Positions 16,635 to 26,418 are shown, counted from the stretch's first letter. The stretch is 64,000 bases of DNA from Bacillota bacterium (GCA_023475165.1 JAMCWA010000099.1:76423-140422); one strand, 5' to 3'. Notes: a model not told the origin generated them from the letters alone. A program made the numbers and translations.

Positions 16635-17750
16635 ATGCACGGACGAAGAAGCATCATCCTGCTGATGGTCGCTCTGCTGCTGATCACCCTGACCCTGGGC
16701 GGCTGCGGCGGCAACTCGCAACCGGCTAAGACCGCCGAACCGGCCAAGAAGTCTGAACCAAGTCAGTCTGGTCCCCTACTCTTGAACGGTGCCGGTGCCA
16801 CCTTCCCCTATCCCCTCTATTCGAAGTGGTTTGACGAGTACACCAAGGTCAATTCCAATGTCCGCATCAATTATCAATCCATCGGCTCGGGAGGCGGCAT
16901 CAACCAGATCACCCAAAAGACCGTCAACTTCGGCGCCTCCGATGGTCCCATGACCGACGAGCAACTCTCCAAGGCTCCGGGTGAGATTCTGCACATCCCT
17001 ACCACGTCTGGAGCCGTAGCCGTCGCCTACAACCTTCCCGGGATCCAATCCGGACTGAAACTGGACGCCGCCACCTTAGCCGATATCTATCTGGGCAAGA
17101 TCAAAAAGTGGAACGACTCCCGACTCACCAAGCTCAACCCTGACCTGAAACTTCCGGCCACCGACATCGTCGTGGTGCACCGGTCGGATGGTAGCGGTAC
17201 GACCTTCATCTTCACCGACTATCTGAGCCAGGTCAGCGCGGAATGGAAGGAGAAGGTCGGCAAAAGTACCTCCGTCAAGTGGCCCACCGGCTTGGGCGGA
17301 AAAGGCAACGAAGGCGTGGCCGGTCAGATCCTGCAGACGCCGGGCGGAATCGGCTATGTGGAACTGGCCTACGCCCTGCAAAATAAGATCGCTTATGCCC
17401 AGTTGAAGAACCAGGCCGGGAAGTTCATTGAACCGAGCCTCCCCGCCACCACGGTGGCTGCCGCCGGCATGGCCGATAAGATGCCGGCTGACCTGCGGGT
17501 CTCCATCGTCAACTCCCCGGCTCCCGACGCCTATCCCATTGTTGGTTTCACCTGGATCCTGATCTACAAGAATCAAGATGATCCCGTCAAAGGTAAGGCG
17601 GTAGTGGACATGCTCTGGTGGGCCATCCACGACGGACAGAAGTATGCCGAACCCCTCCACTATGCCCGGTTACCTGAGCAGGTGGTCAAGCTCAACGAGG
17701 CCAAAATCAAGTCAATTAACTACCAGGGTAAGTCCCTTCTATCGCAGTAG
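16635..17750 (+). CDS. pstS: Phosphate ABC transporter substrate-binding lipoprotein
   Basis: The 371-residue protein binds phosphate outside the membrane and delivers it to PstCA. It has a lipoprotein signal (lipobox LGGC, residues 21-24), a Pro/Lys-rich spacer, then GAGATFPYPLYSKW, GSGGG and RSDGSGTTF, the phosphate-contact motifs of PstS. AGGAGG at 16621 serves the ATG at 16635; an ATG four bases earlier is out of frame. It is the first gene of pstSCAB-phoU. Its stop overlaps CAGTAGTCTCC, which resembles a family A end. Confidence 0.95.
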   Translation: MHGRRSIILLMVALLLITLTLGGCGGNSQPAKTAEPAKKSEPSQSGPLLLNGAGATFPYPLYSKWFDEYTKVNSNVRINYQSIGSGGGINQITQKTVNFGASDGPMTDEQLSKAPGEILHIPTTSGAVAVAYNLPGIQSGLKLDAATLADIYLGKIKKWNDSRLTKLNPDLKLPATDIVVVHRSDGSGTTFIFTDYLSQVSAEWKEKVGKSTSVKWPTGLGGKGNEGVAGQILQTPGGIGYVELAYALQNKIAYAQLKNQAGKFIEPSLPATTVAAAGMADKMPADLRVSIVNSPAPDAYPIVGFTWILIYKNQDDPVKGKAVVDMLWWAIHDGQKYAEPLHYARLPEQVVKLNEAKIKSINYQGKSLLSQ

Positions 17751-17752
17751 TC

Positions 17753-17909
17753 TCCCTCCCCGGGGTTTTTCAGCGGTCTCCTCGGCAGCGTGATCCCTCG
17801 GCAGCAGGGGGTAGACCCCTCTCCCTCTGCTGCCACCTGCTATCTTCAGCTCAAAAGACTGCTGACAAACTGCGTTTTGAGCGTTAGCCCGTCCGAGAGC
17901 GGTCTCCTA
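17753..17909 (-). repeat. Family A fragments and hairpin between pstS and pstC
   Basis: An inverted 5' end (TTTTTCAGCGGTCTCC) is followed by a GGCAGCAG...CTGCTGCC hairpin (about 17794-17835) and then an inverted mini-element (AGACTGCTGACAAACTGCG to GAGCGGTCTCCTAAG, about 17855-17909). The hairpin could lower pstC expression relative to pstS, as commonly happens for binding proteins; that is inference. Confidence 0.65.
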
Positions 17910-17929
17910 AGAAAGGCCAGGAGAGGAAA

Positions 17930-18886
17930 ATGACCATCAGACCCAACCTGATAAGGCCCCAATCATCCCACCAATGGCAGGATCAATCCTTTCGCCTTCT
18001 GACCCTGGTTTTTGCTTTAGCTATGCTCGGCCTGGTCGGGCTCATGGTCCTGGAACTCCTGCAGGGTTCCTGGCTTTCCCTCCTGCGTTTCGGCTGGTCT
18101 TTCTTGACCGATGCTGATTGGGACCCTGTCTTTGAAAACTTCGGTGCCCTTCCGTTCCTTTACGGTACCCTTATTTCTTCCCTTCTAGCTCTCAGCATAG
18201 CCCTGCCGGTAAGTCTGGGGATCGCCCTCTTTCTCACTGAGATTGCCCCTCAGTGGCTCTACCGCCCAATAAGCTTCGTCGTGGAGCTTCTGGCCGCCAT
18301 TCCGAGCGTCGTTTATGGCCTGTGGGGCCTCTTTGTGCTGGCCCCCTGGGTCCGGACCCACCTGCAACCAGTATTGAGCCGGTTTTTTGGCTACCTTCCC
18401 TTCTTTCAAGGCCCGGCCCTGGGCGTGGGAATGCTCTCGGCTGGGCTTATTCTTGCTGTAATGATCACCCCCATCGTTACCGCCATCTCCCGGGAGGTCA
18501 TCATGGCTGTCCCCACCAGTCAGAGGGAGGCTGCTCTGGCCCTGGGAGCCACCCGCTGGGAGATGATTCGCCTGGCCATCCTGCCCTATGCTCGCTCCGG
18601 CCTCCTGGGAGCTGTCCTCCTGGGTCTGGGCCGGGCCCTGGGAGAGACGATGGCCGTGACCATGGTCATTGGCAACCGCCCAGAGATTGCCATCTCTCTT
18701 TTCGCTCCCGGGTACTCCATGGCCAGCGTCATCGCCAATGAGTTCAGCGAGGCCACCTATGCCCTTTACCTCTCGGCCTTGATGGAGATTGGACTGCTCC
18801 TCTTCGGCGTAACCATGCTCCTGAATTTTCTGGCTCGTCTCATGCTCTGGAGGTTGACCGGCGCTGTCGCCGGCACACGGGAGTAA
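17930..18886 (+). CDS. pstC: Phosphate ABC transporter permease PstC
   Basis: The 318-residue membrane protein has about six helices and the ABC-permease coupling loop REAALALGATRWEMI followed by LGLGRALGETMAV, typical of PstC. With PstA it forms the phosphate channel. AGGAGAGG precedes the ATG. It lies second in the pst operon, 179 bp after pstS with repeat DNA between. Confidence 0.95.
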   Translation: MTIRPNLIRPQSSHQWQDQSFRLLTLVFALAMLGLVGLMVLELLQGSWLSLLRFGWSFLTDADWDPVFENFGALPFLYGTLISSLLALSIALPVSLGIALFLTEIAPQWLYRPISFVVELLAAIPSVVYGLWGLFVLAPWVRTHLQPVLSRFFGYLPFFQGPALGVGMLSAGLILAVMITPIVTAISREVIMAVPTSQREAALALGATRWEMIRLAILPYARSGLLGAVLLGLGRALGETMAVTMVIGNRPEIAISLFAPGYSMASVIANEFSEATYALYLSALMEIGLLLFGVTMLLNFLARLMLWRLTGAVAGTRE

Positions 18887-18956
18887 TAAAGAACAGTAAG
18901 GGGTACGAGGAAGAGTGTTAGATTAGGGCCTGAGGGCCTGTAAGTATGGCGAGAAG

Positions 18957-19808
18957 GTGGTTCAGACCTTGTTACACAGCTACCCTTTCCGAAAATTGCT
19001 GAATCGTGCTGTGACCGTGCTCATGCTTCTGGCAGTGGTCCTGGCCCTGATCCCTCTTTTCTCCATCCTCTGGCATACCTTCGAGCGGGGTTGGCCAGCC
19101 ATAAGCCCAACCTTCTTTACGCACCTGCCAAAACCGGTGGGCGAAACCGGGGGCGGGATAGCCAATGCCTTGGCCGGAACCGGTCTGCTCATCCTCCTGG
19201 CCAGTTCCATTGGTGTTCCCTTCGGACTTCTGGTTGGCATCTACCTGGCCGAGTTCAACCCCGGCGGCCTGGGTACAGTGGTACGTTTCCTCAATGATGT
19301 TCTGACTGGCATCCCCTCGATTGTTACCGGCATGTTTGTCTATTCCCTGCTGGTGCTGACCATGGGTGGTTTTTCCGCCCTGGCTGGGGGCGTAGCCCTG
19401 GGTCTAATCATGATCCCCACCGTGACCCGTTCCACCGAAGAGATGCTCAAGATGGTTCCCACGAGCCTCCGGGAAGCTTCCCTGGCCCTTGGCGCCACCA
19501 AGACCCAAACCATCCTGCGGGTGGTCCTCCCGGCGGCCATTCCTGGTATTCTTACCGGGATCATGCTGGCCGTGGCCCGAGTGGCAGGGGAAACCGCCCC
19601 TTTGCTCTTCACTGCCTTTGGCAATCGTTTCTGGTCCCTGCGGCTGGATCAACCCATAGCCGCCCTGCCCTTGCAGATATTCACCTATGCCATCTCTCCC
19701 TACCGCGACTGGCAGACCCAAGCCTGGGGAGCCGCCCTGGTCCTGGTGACCCTGGTTCTGGTTCTGAACATCGTGGCCCGCCTGGTCTTTCACCGGGACG
19801 GAAGGTAG
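18957..19808 (+). CDS. pstA: Phosphate ABC transporter permease PstA
   Basis: The 283-residue membrane protein has six predicted helices, the coupling loop REASLALGATKTQTI and ARVAGETAPLLFTAFG, characteristic of PstA. The start is GTG at 18957, giving MVQTLLHSYPF; the ribosome-binding site (GCGAGAAG) is weak and no better in-frame start is visible. It pairs with PstC. Confidence 0.93.
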   Translation: MVQTLLHSYPFRKLLNRAVTVLMLLAVVLALIPLFSILWHTFERGWPAISPTFFTHLPKPVGETGGGIANALAGTGLLILLASSIGVPFGLLVGIYLAEFNPGGLGTVVRFLNDVLTGIPSIVTGMFVYSLLVLTMGGFSALAGGVALGLIMIPTVTRSTEEMLKMVPTSLREASLALGATKTQTILRVVLPAAIPGILTGIMLAVARVAGETAPLLFTAFGNRFWSLRLDQPIAALPLQIFTYAISPYRDWQTQAWGAALVLVTLVLVLNIVARLVFHRDGR

Positions 19809-19850
19809 ACCTTCAGCCAGAACACATCATGGACTATTGGAGTGAAGAAA

Positions 19851-20606
19851 ATGGCTCAGGGTATGGAGATCCGGAATCTTTCCGCCTGGTATGGTTCCCA
19901 GCAGGTTCTCAAGGAGATCAACCTTCCCGTCTCACCTAACCAGGTGACGGCCATCATCGGTCCTTCCGGTTGTGGAAAATCCACCTTTGTCCGGACTTTG
20001 AACCGTCTCCACGAGATCATCCCCGGCGCCCGCGTCTCCGGGCAGGTCTTCTTGGGCGAAGTCGACCTTTACGCCCCAGGGGTAGACCCTGTTTCAATCA
20101 GGCGAAGGATTGGTATGGTCTTTCAAAAGCCCAACCCTTTTCCCACCATGTCCATTTTTGAAAACGCAGCGGCCGGCCTGAGACTGAACGGAGTTGACAA
20201 AAGAAGGCTGGCGGAACAGGTAGAAAAGAGCCTGAAGCTGGCCGCCCTTTGGGATGAGGTTTCCAATAGGCTGGGACAATCAGGCGCTGCCCTTTCCGGT
20301 GGGCAGCAGCAGCGCCTTTGCCTGGCGCGCGCCCTGGCCGTCTCCCCGGAGATCCTCTTGATGGACGAACCGGCTTCCGCCCTGGACCCTGCCGCTACCT
20401 TGAAGATCGAAGACCTGATCCGGGAGCTGAAAAAGGAGTATACCATCATCGTCGTTACCCATAACATGCAACAGGCCGCCCGGGTGGCTGACCAGACCGC
20501 TTTTTTCTTAAACGGCGAACTGGTGGAATACGGTCCCAGTTCGGAGATTTTCACCCGTCCCAAAGATCGCCGGACAGAGGACTATATAACGGGGCGGTTC
20601 GGGTAA
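19851..20606 (+). CDS. pstB: Phosphate ABC transporter ATP-binding protein PstB
   Basis: The 251-residue ATPase energises phosphate uptake. Walker A is GPSGCGKST (37-45), the signature is LSGGQQQR, Walker [12 protein letters not shown], and the H-loop VTHNMQQA. The ATG at 19851 follows GGAGTGA by 5-6 nt; a GTG nine bases earlier overlaps that site. The overall layout matches PstB proteins of 250-270 residues. Confidence 0.95.
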   Translation: MAQGMEIRNLSAWYGSQQVLKEINLPVSPNQVTAIIGPSGCGKSTFVRTLNRLHEIIPGARVSGQVFLGEVDLYAPGVDPVSIRRRIGMVFQKPNPFPTMSIFENAAAGLRLNGVDKRRLAEQVEKSLKLAALWDEVSNRLGQSGAALSGGQQQRLCLARALAVSPEILLMDEPASALDPAATLKIEDLIRELKKEYTIIVVTHNMQQAARVADQTAFFLNGELVEYGPSSEIFTRPKDRRTEDYITGRFG

Positions 20607-20629
20607 AAGGCTTGCGACATAGCAGATGG

Positions 20630-20651
20630 GGGTTTTCAGCGGTCTCCTAGC
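20630..20651 (-). repeat. Family A 5'-end fragment between pstB and phoU
   Basis: ATGGGGGTTTTCAGCGGTC plus TCCTAG is the inverted complement of the family A start. Nothing else of the element remains here. Confidence 0.65.
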
Positions 20652-20688
20652 TAACAAAGCATATTCTGTCATGTCAGGAGGCAGGGCC

Positions 20689-21369
20689 ATGACCAGGGAT
20701 TCTTTTCACGCCCAGCTCCAAGACCTGCAAGATCAACTTCTGAAGACGGGTTGGCTGGTGGAGGAGGTGATCGTCGAGGCGGTTAATTCCCTCAAGGAGC
20801 AAGATCTGGAGCGAGCCAGGAAGGTTATCGAGGGGAACGACCGGGTCGATCAACTGACCATGGATATCGAGAACCAGTGCCTCCGGCTGCTGGCTCTGCA
20901 GCAACCCATGGCCAGAGATCTCCGGGCTATCGGAACGGCCCTCAAGATCATCACTGATCTGGAGAGAATGGCCGACCACGCCGTGGACATCGCCCGGGTT
21001 ACTCTGCGGATTGGGGACGAGCCCCTGATCAAACCCCTGGTGGATATCCCGCGTATGGCCGAAACGGTACGCCTGATGATCCGCGAGAGCCTCTACGCCT
21101 ATGTGCGGCAGGATGTGGATCTGGCTGAAAAAATGATCAAGCGCGACGATATCATCGACCACCTCTATTCCCAGATTTTCCGAGAGCTCCTTCTGTACAT
21201 GCTGGAAGACCCAGGAACCATCCCCCAGGCCACCCAGCTCCTCTTCGTGGGTTCCCATCTGGAAAGGGTGGCCGATCACGCCACCAACCTGGGGGAATGG
21301 GTCATTTACATGGTCACGGGGGAAAGAAAAGAGCTGAATAAGCCAGGCGAGCTAACGACAAAAGGGTAA
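20689..21369 (+). CDS. phoU: Phosphate transport regulator PhoU
   Basis: The 226-residue protein is a two-repeat PhoU helical bundle, each half carrying the metal-site pattern ExxxDHA (LERMADHAVDIAR and LERVADHATNLGE). PhoU links the Pst transporter to the PhoR-PhoP system and represses it when phosphate is plentiful. AGGAGG at 20675 serves the ATG at 20689. It is the last gene of the pst operon. The start of an in-frame longer reading lies in repeat DNA and is unlikely. Confidence 0.95.
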   Translation: MTRDSFHAQLQDLQDQLLKTGWLVEEVIVEAVNSLKEQDLERARKVIEGNDRVDQLTMDIENQCLRLLALQQPMARDLRAIGTALKIITDLERMADHAVDIARVTLRIGDEPLIKPLVDIPRMAETVRLMIRESLYAYVRQDVDLAEKMIKRDDIIDHLYSQIFRELLLYMLEDPGTIPQATQLLFVGSHLERVADHATNLGEWVIYMVTGERKELNKPGELTTKG

Positions 21370-21376
21370 TCACCGC

Positions 21377-21457
21377 TCTCCAAAACCATAACGGACGGGT
21401 TCGGCACTGTCATGTACAAGCCATCTTGGGCGGCGTAAAACGCAGTTCGTCAGCCCT
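21377..21457 (+). repeat. Family A remnant after phoU
   Basis: CCGCTCTCCAAAACC, GGACGGGTTCGGCAC and AAAACGCAGTTCGTCAGCCC match the 3' module of family A with decay at the outer end. It lies between the converging phoU and pmbA genes. Confidence 0.5.
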
Positions 21458-21481
21458 CCATCCAGCAATCCCGCCAGAGCC

Positions 21482-22816
21482 TCACCCCTGCCTGGTACTA
21501 ATGCTCACCCCGTCCAGCCAGAGGTAGGGAAGATACAAACTACCACCGGGTGCGTTTGGCCCGCCCGCACTTTCCCATTTCCTCTCGCGGCTCAGCTCCA
21601 CCACCTGCTCCTTCAGCGCCTGGAAGGCGTTAACACTGCACATGGTGTCCTTGATGCGGCCTACCACCTGGCCGTCCTCGATCTTGTAGCCCAGCATGAC
21701 GTTGCCGCTGACCGAGCCACCGTAGGGGTTACCAGCCCAGGCTCCCATGAGCATGTCGATCAGGAAACCCTGCCCAAGTGAGCCGATCATTTCGCCATAG
21801 GAACGCTGCCCTGGCAACATCAGCAGGTTGGTGGGACCCGGTGCCGGAATTCCGGCCGTCCTTCTGGCGCTGCCGTTGGGCTCCTCTCCCAGGGCCTGGG
21901 CCGTGGCCAGGTCCAGGAAAAAGTTGCGGATCGTCCCTCTCTCCACCAGGGGTTTCCGCCGCGCTGGCACGCCCTCATCATCCATGGCCCTACTCCCCGG
22001 GCCCCAGGGAAGCAGGGCATCGTCCTCCAGAGAAATCCGCGGGTCAAAAAGGGTTTGACCCTGTTTGGCAACGAAAGGAGAAACCCCTCTTTCCAGCGCC
22101 TGACCGTTCAAGCTGGCCAGGACCGGCCCCAAGACAGCCGCCGTCGCCCGGGGAGTCAATATTACCTGGTACTTGCCCGAAACCAGGGGCACATTGTTCC
22201 TGGCCTTTTCAAAGGACCAGCGGATGGCTTCCACCAAGGCCGGCGAGACGTCTTCCTGCCTGGCCGACTGGTGGGCTTCGCCCACGTGGAGGAAATTCTG
22301 CCCCTCCACCAGCCTGCCCCCCGCGGAATGACTGTAACCCGTCCGGCGGTAATGGCCGGACAGCCCGCGGCTGTTCAACACCGTAACCTCGTTCGTGGAT
22401 TTGGCGACCCGGGATGAGGCCAAAAAGGCCGGGTGCAAGGCGCGGAGTGCCTCCACCACCTCTTTACCCCTGGCCACCATCTCCTCCACCGCCAGGTCTT
22501 CGACAAGGGGATCGAGGCTCTCCACCGCGGGTATGGTTCCCGGAGCGGCAAAAGAAAACTCCACCAGCCGTCCAAAGGACGCCGCCTGAATCGCCCGTTC
22601 GGTCAAGCCAGCACCGTCACCCGGCTTGGTACTGGTGGAAAAACCCAAGCGTCCCTCTTTCTTCACCCGCAAGGTAACAGAATGGGACTCGGCCGTCTCC
22701 ACCTTCTTCAGGCGGTTGTTACTATATTCGACGACCGTGGTCAGAAGTTTTTCCTCAAAGACCTCAGCCTCCTGGCAGCCCCGGGCCAAAGCCATCTGGA
22801 TGATGTCCTGCATCAT
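21482..22816 (-). CDS. pmbA: TldE/PmbA-family peptidase partner
   Basis: The 444-residue protein is the TldE/PmbA-type subunit of the TldD/TldE protease, which lacks the metal motif and pairs with TldD. In E. coli the complex matures microcin B17 and degrades CcdA; its role here is unknown. Visible are the N-terminal EVFEEK...VEYSNNRLKKVE strand pattern and the C-terminal GNVMLGYKIEDGQ. Its start overlaps the tldD stop by 4 bp (ATGA), so the two are translationally coupled. Confidence 0.92.
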   Translation of the reverse strand: MMQDIIQMALARGCQEAEVFEEKLLTTVVEYSNNRLKKVETAESHSVTLRVKKEGRLGFSTSTKPGDGAGLTERAIQAASFGRLVEFSFAAPGTIPAVESLDPLVEDLAVEEMVARGKEVVEALRALHPAFLASSRVAKSTNEVTVLNSRGLSGHYRRTGYSHSAGGRLVEGQNFLHVGEAHQSARQEDVSPALVEAIRWSFEKARNNVPLVSGKYQVILTPRATAAVLGPVLASLNGQALERGVSPFVAKQGQTLFDPRISLEDDALLPWGPGSRAMDDEGVPARRKPLVERGTIRNFFLDLATAQALGEEPNGSARRTAGIPAPGPTNLLMLPGQRSYGEMIGSLGQGFLIDMLMGAWAGNPYGGSVSGNVMLGYKIEDGQVVGRIKDTMCSVNAFQALKEQVVELSRERKWESAGGPNAPGGSLYLPYLWLDGVSISTRQG

Positions 22817-24189
22817 TTCTTCCCCCCAATTACGACGTTCTGGATGCGGACGTGCGGCGCCCAGTGGCTCACTGGCAGAGGCATCTGTCCTCCCTTACCG
22901 CATCCTCCGGCCGAGTCAAAGATGGTGAAGTCACGTCCGATGAGGTCAATGTTTTTGAGGGTGCGAAAGACGTTCCCTGTCAGGGTTACGTCCTTAACCA
23001 ACTCGGCCACCTGACCGTTCCGGATCATATAAGCCTCGCCGGCCGTAAAGGTGAACATCTCCCCATTGGTCTGGCCACCGTAGGCCCCTTTCGCATAGAC
23101 CCCTAGATTGACCCCGCGCAGGAGGTCCTCGAAGGAAGCCTCTCCCGGTTCAATGCAGGTATTGCGCATCCGGACGATGGGTGGAAACTGGTAGGTGATG
23201 GCCCGGGCGTTTCCAGTTGGTTCCTCGCCCATTTTGCCCGCCGTTTCCCGGCTATGCAGCCGTCCCACCAAAACCCCGTTTTTGATCAGGTAGGTTTTCT
23301 GCGTCCGAACGCCCTCATCATCGTAGACCAGATGGCCTCGGGCCCCCTCATCCAACCCACTGTCATAAACGTTCAAGAACTCTTGCCCAAATCGAGTCCC
23401 CAGGGTCATCACCTTACGCATGTTTTCGTTCTCGTGGAGCCCATCGGATTCGGAAAGATGCCCGAAGGCTTCGTGGATGAAGACCCCCGCCAGGTGGGGA
23501 TCGAGGATGACCGGGTACTGGCCTCCAACAATGGGCTCGGCCCGCATCAGGCTGATGGCCGTATGGCAGACCTCCTCCACTTCCTTTTCCTTGCCCACGA
23601 TGAAAGAGAAGTCATTAGAACCCCCGAACCCGGTATGGGCCGACTGGCTCTGGCCGTTAGCGGCAGCGGTGGCCGCCACGTTGCAGCCCATATCCATTTT
23701 CTCCTGCTCGATGTAAGAACCCTCGGAATTGGCAAAATGGAGGCGGCTGAATTTATCGAAATAGCGGATCGAGGCGCTGACAATCTCGGAGGAGTAGTTT
23801 AGGATCAATCGCGCGTAGCCCTCCAGGAGATCCTTTTTTCTCTCCAGGTTGATCTCCCGGGGTGACACGACCGGCCTGACCCGAACTACGTCCTCCACCG
23901 CCGGCACCTGGGCTAGCCGGACTGGCTCCGTAGCCAAGGAAGCCGCCACCCGTGCTTGCCGGATGGCCAGGTCCACCTTTTCCTCCAGTCCCTCCAGGCT
24001 ATTAAAAGAAACAAAACCCCAACCCCCACCCACCAAGGCACGGATGTTCCCACCGTAAGACAGCGACTTACCAATGTTCTCCAGCCGCTTCCCCTGAAAC
24101 TCGACCCGGGTGGTCTCACTCTCTTCCAGCCGGATCTCCAGGTAATCCACTGGTTTCCCCCGGACCAAAGCCGTCAAAAATGCCTTCAT
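22813..24189 (-). CDS. tldD: TldD-family metalloprotease
   Basis: The 458-residue protein carries the TldD zinc motif HEAFGH (239-244) with the C-terminal Cys/Asp region, so it is the catalytic partner of the PmbA protein encoded directly downstream. The start ATG at 24187-24189 follows AAGGGGGGAAC and gives MKAFLTALVRG; an upstream in-frame start would add 36 unrelated residues. It probably acts in the cytoplasm on small unfolded peptides. Confidence 0.93.
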   Translation of the reverse strand: MKAFLTALVRGKPVDYLEIRLEESETTRVEFQGKRLENIGKSLSYGGNIRALVGGGWGFVSFNSLEGLEEKVDLAIRQARVAASLATEPVRLAQVPAVEDVVRVRPVVSPREINLERKKDLLEGYARLILNYSSEIVSASIRYFDKFSRLHFANSEGSYIEQEKMDMGCNVAATAAANGQSQSAHTGFGGSNDFSFIVGKEKEVEEVCHTAISLMRAEPIVGGQYPVILDPHLAGVFIHEAFGHLSESDGLHENENMRKVMTLGTRFGQEFLNVYDSGLDEGARGHLVYDDEGVRTQKTYLIKNGVLVGRLHSRETAGKMGEEPTGNARAITYQFPPIVRMRNTCIEPGEASFEDLLRGVNLGVYAKGAYGGQTNGEMFTFTAGEAYMIRNGQVAELVKDVTLTGNVFRTLKNIDLIGRDFTIFDSAGGCGKGGQMPLPVSHWAPHVRIQNVVIGGKK

Positions 24190-24512
24190 CGAGTTCCCCC
24201 CCTTAGTAGACTCGGCCCAAGCCCCCTGACAACTGGCTAATACTGAACTTTCCCGTACCCCGAGCTCTCCTTTTGCTGAAGGAGCGCGCCACATCATGGC
24301 CTGATCTCTGACTAAAGGTCAGTCAGGCTGGCCGCCTTGCTCCAGGCTTGGCCAGAAAACCGTTGGGAAAGTCCATCTGCTGGTGATCCTTGCAGCGTTC
24401 CCCTGGGGTACTTCGACGCCTCCTTACCGTTTTCCTTCTATTCCCGAAGTATTACTTTACGCTTCACCCGCAGTCGGCCCGAAAGAGGCCCCCCGGTCGT
24501 CCGATGGGGAAA

Positions 24513-24544
24513 CCGGGAGAAGGACCACCCTACTGGTCTCCCGG
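24513..24544 (-). terminator. Terminator-like hairpin at the uspA stop
   Basis: CCGGGAGACCA pairs with TGGT and TCTCCCGG on the minus strand, followed by TTTCCCC. It starts within the last codons of uspA. The remaining gap to tldD (24190-24512) shows no gene. Confidence 0.5.
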
Positions 24545-24982
24545 AGAGCGCACCAGGAGAACGGGACAGGTCGCCTGACGGGTAACGGCCTCGGCCACAC
24601 TGCCCAAGACCAGCCTCTTTAGCCCGCCCCGCCCGTGGGTAGCCATAGCAATGAGATCGTACTTGTCCTCCTCAGCCAGTCGGAGTATTTCGCTCGCCAC
24701 GTGCCCTTCCAGCATGACCGTCCGGGCCGCTATCCCCATGCTCTGGGCCAAAGCCAAGGTCTCCGACAGGATCTTCTCTCCACCCTCACGCAGGACCTTC
24801 TCCAGTCCCACATAGTCAATGAACTGTCCATAAGTCGACTGATCTGTCAAGAGGATATCGACCCCCACCACGTAGAGGAAGGTTACCTCAGAACCGTGGG
24901 TCCGGGCCAATTCCAGAGCCAACTTGGCCGCTCCCAGCGCCATTTCGCTTCCATCCACCGGGGCCAAGATCTTGCCAAACAT
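24530..24982 (-). CDS. Universal stress protein, UspA family
   Basis: The 150-residue cytoplasmic protein has the UspA Rossmann-like fold: ILAPVDGSEMA at the start and the ATP-binding pattern GRGGLKRLVLGSVAEAV near the end (G-x2-G-x9-G-S), so it probably binds ATP. Such proteins respond to energy and oxidative stress; the partner is unknown. The ATG is preceded by GGGAGGCGAGG. It stands alone. Confidence 0.93.
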   Translation of the reverse strand: MFGKILAPVDGSEMALGAAKLALELARTHGSEVTFLYVVGVDILLTDQSTYGQFIDYVGLEKVLREGGEKILSETLALAQSMGIAARTVMLEGHVASEILRLAEEDKYDLIAMATHGRGGLKRLVLGSVAEAVTRQATCPVLLVRSPGDQ

Positions 24983-25062
24983 CTCCCTCGCCTCCCTTTC
25001 CAGTAATGTTTAGGAACATCTTACACCGAAAAGGTGGTCAGGGCAATCCGTCTCCTTAAGAG

Positions 25063-25140
25063 ATCCCCATGCCGCCTTTTGGCGGCGCCAAAGAGTAATG
25101 AAACAGCAGCGGCGCCCCGGAAGTAGCTGGTTCAGGGTAG
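25063..25140 (-). repeat. Family B element, inverted short copy
   Basis: AGAGATCCCCATGCCGCC, GAGTAATGAAACAGC and AAGTAGCTGGTTCAGGGTAG are the inverted 3' and 5' ends of family B with most of the interior deleted. It abuts the family A copy at 25139 directly. Confidence 0.8.
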
Positions 25141-25470
25141 AGTGCTGGCGAACTGTGTTGGGAGTAGTCAACCCGCCCGAGCCAAGCCGCCATAGTCTCT
25201 GCCACGCTTGATGGTGATTGAGCTTCTGGCGGCTTTAGCCAAGTCATAAGGCCAAGACCGCAAGGCTCCGAGGCGAGGCGTACGAGGTGGTACGTTGAGC
25301 GAGGAGCCGGAGGACGGCGCGTCAGTGCCGCCGGGGTCTGGGGGGACTCCCCCAGGCATTAGGGGGTGCTCAGGCACCGTAGGTACCGCCGAAGAGAGGC
25401 GTGCCCCCCTAGCGGAGGTGGGTGGGAGCCCGCCTGGCACGCAGATGGGTGTTTTTCAGCTGTTTCCTAG
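25139..25470 (-). repeat. Family A element, inverted, with alternative modules
   Basis: Read on the minus strand it starts CTAGGAAACAGCTGAAAAAC and ends near CAGTTCGCCAGCACTCT. It carries the GC-rich hairpin module shared with 50338-50620, the CGTACCACCTCGTACG hairpin, and an AAGCCGCCA/TGGCGGCTT hairpin (25184-25235) shared with 48228-48279. Together with 25063-25140 it fills the gap 24983-25482. Confidence 0.8.
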
Positions 25471-25482
25471 CGTGGTCTGGCT

Positions 25483-26418
25483 TTACTTTATCACCGGCAG
25501 TGCCCCCTGGGTCAAATACTTACTCAAACCGACGAAGATGGCCCAGGCCACCTCCCGCTGGTAATCAGCCCTGGCCAACAGTCTCTCCTCCGTTGGGTTG
25601 GAGAGAAAACCCACCTCCACATTGGCTGCCGGAACCTTGACCTCCCGCAAGACATATTGGTTGATGTTCACGTTGACCTGTCGATTGGTCTTGCCGGTGA
25701 TCCGGGTCAGTTCCGCCTGCAGGTGGCGCGCCAACCGCCCGTTGTCCGGGTGTCCCTCGGGCAGGTAGAAGACTTGCGCTCCGTGCCAGCGGGAGGAGGG
25801 GGTTCCATTGGCATGAATGGTCAGGAAGATATCGACCCCCGGTTGGTTAGCGATTTCCACTCGTTTTTTCAAGTCTAGCCGTTTTCGCTCGGAAAGGGAC
25901 CGGCCCCCATCGGCCAAATCTTGATCCCTTTCGCGGGTCAAGATGACGCGGCAACGGGTGGCCTCCAGGAACTCCCTTAGATACTGCGTAATGCCCAGAA
26001 CTACATCTTCCTCTTTGGTGCCACCCGGCCCGACGATCCCAGGATCGACGCCGCCGTGACCCGGATCAAGGACGATGACCTTGCCGATCAAGACCTTGGT
26101 TACCTCCGCCACCTGAGCCCGCTGCTGCAGGACCTGGAACCAAAGCAAAAGGCCCAAGAAGGATCCGACCAGCAGGAATAGTCTTATGGAATGGCCGGTG
26201 AACCGGAGCCACAGGGCGGGAGTCGCCCGACGAAATGGGCTCCGGGGGTTTCTTCCCTCCCCGAAATCTCCGCCAGGCTCTCGATCTGACCGTAATCGAA
26301 ACCCCGATCTTTCCGGCCCTTTCCCCGCTTCCGCTGCCCGTGCCCCCTTTCCCTTTTCTCGGGGATTATGACCTCCCTGGAAAGGATGACCCCGGAACAC
26401 ACTATCACCCCCGTCCAC
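25483..26418 (-). CDS. cwlD: N-acetylmuramoyl-L-alanine amidase, CwlD type
   Basis: An N-terminal charged extension (1-75) and one membrane anchor (about 78-95) precede an Amidase_3 domain with VLDPGHGGVDPG (zinc H121), the zinc Glu in TKEEDV, FLTIHANG and the catalytic VEVGFLSNPTEE. CwlD removes peptide side chains so that muramic lactam can form in the spore cortex, which points to sporulation. The GTG at 26418 is uncertain: no clear ribosome-binding site precedes it, and the charged extension is not usual for CwlD (about 240 residues). A GTG at 26400 is another option. Confidence 0.88.
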   Translation of the reverse strand: MDGGDSVFRGHPFQGGHNPREKGKGARAAEAGKGPERSGFRLRSDREPGGDFGEGRNPRSPFRRATPALWLRFTGHSIRLFLLVGSFLGLLLWFQVLQQRAQVAEVTKVLIGKVIVLDPGHGGVDPGIVGPGGTKEEDVVLGITQYLREFLEATRCRVILTRERDQDLADGGRSLSERKRLDLKKRVEIANQPGVDIFLTIHANGTPSSRWHGAQVFYLPEGHPDNGRLARHLQAELTRITGKTNRQVNVNINQYVLREVKVPAANVEVGFLSNPTEERLLARADYQREVAWAIFVGLSKYLTQGALPVIK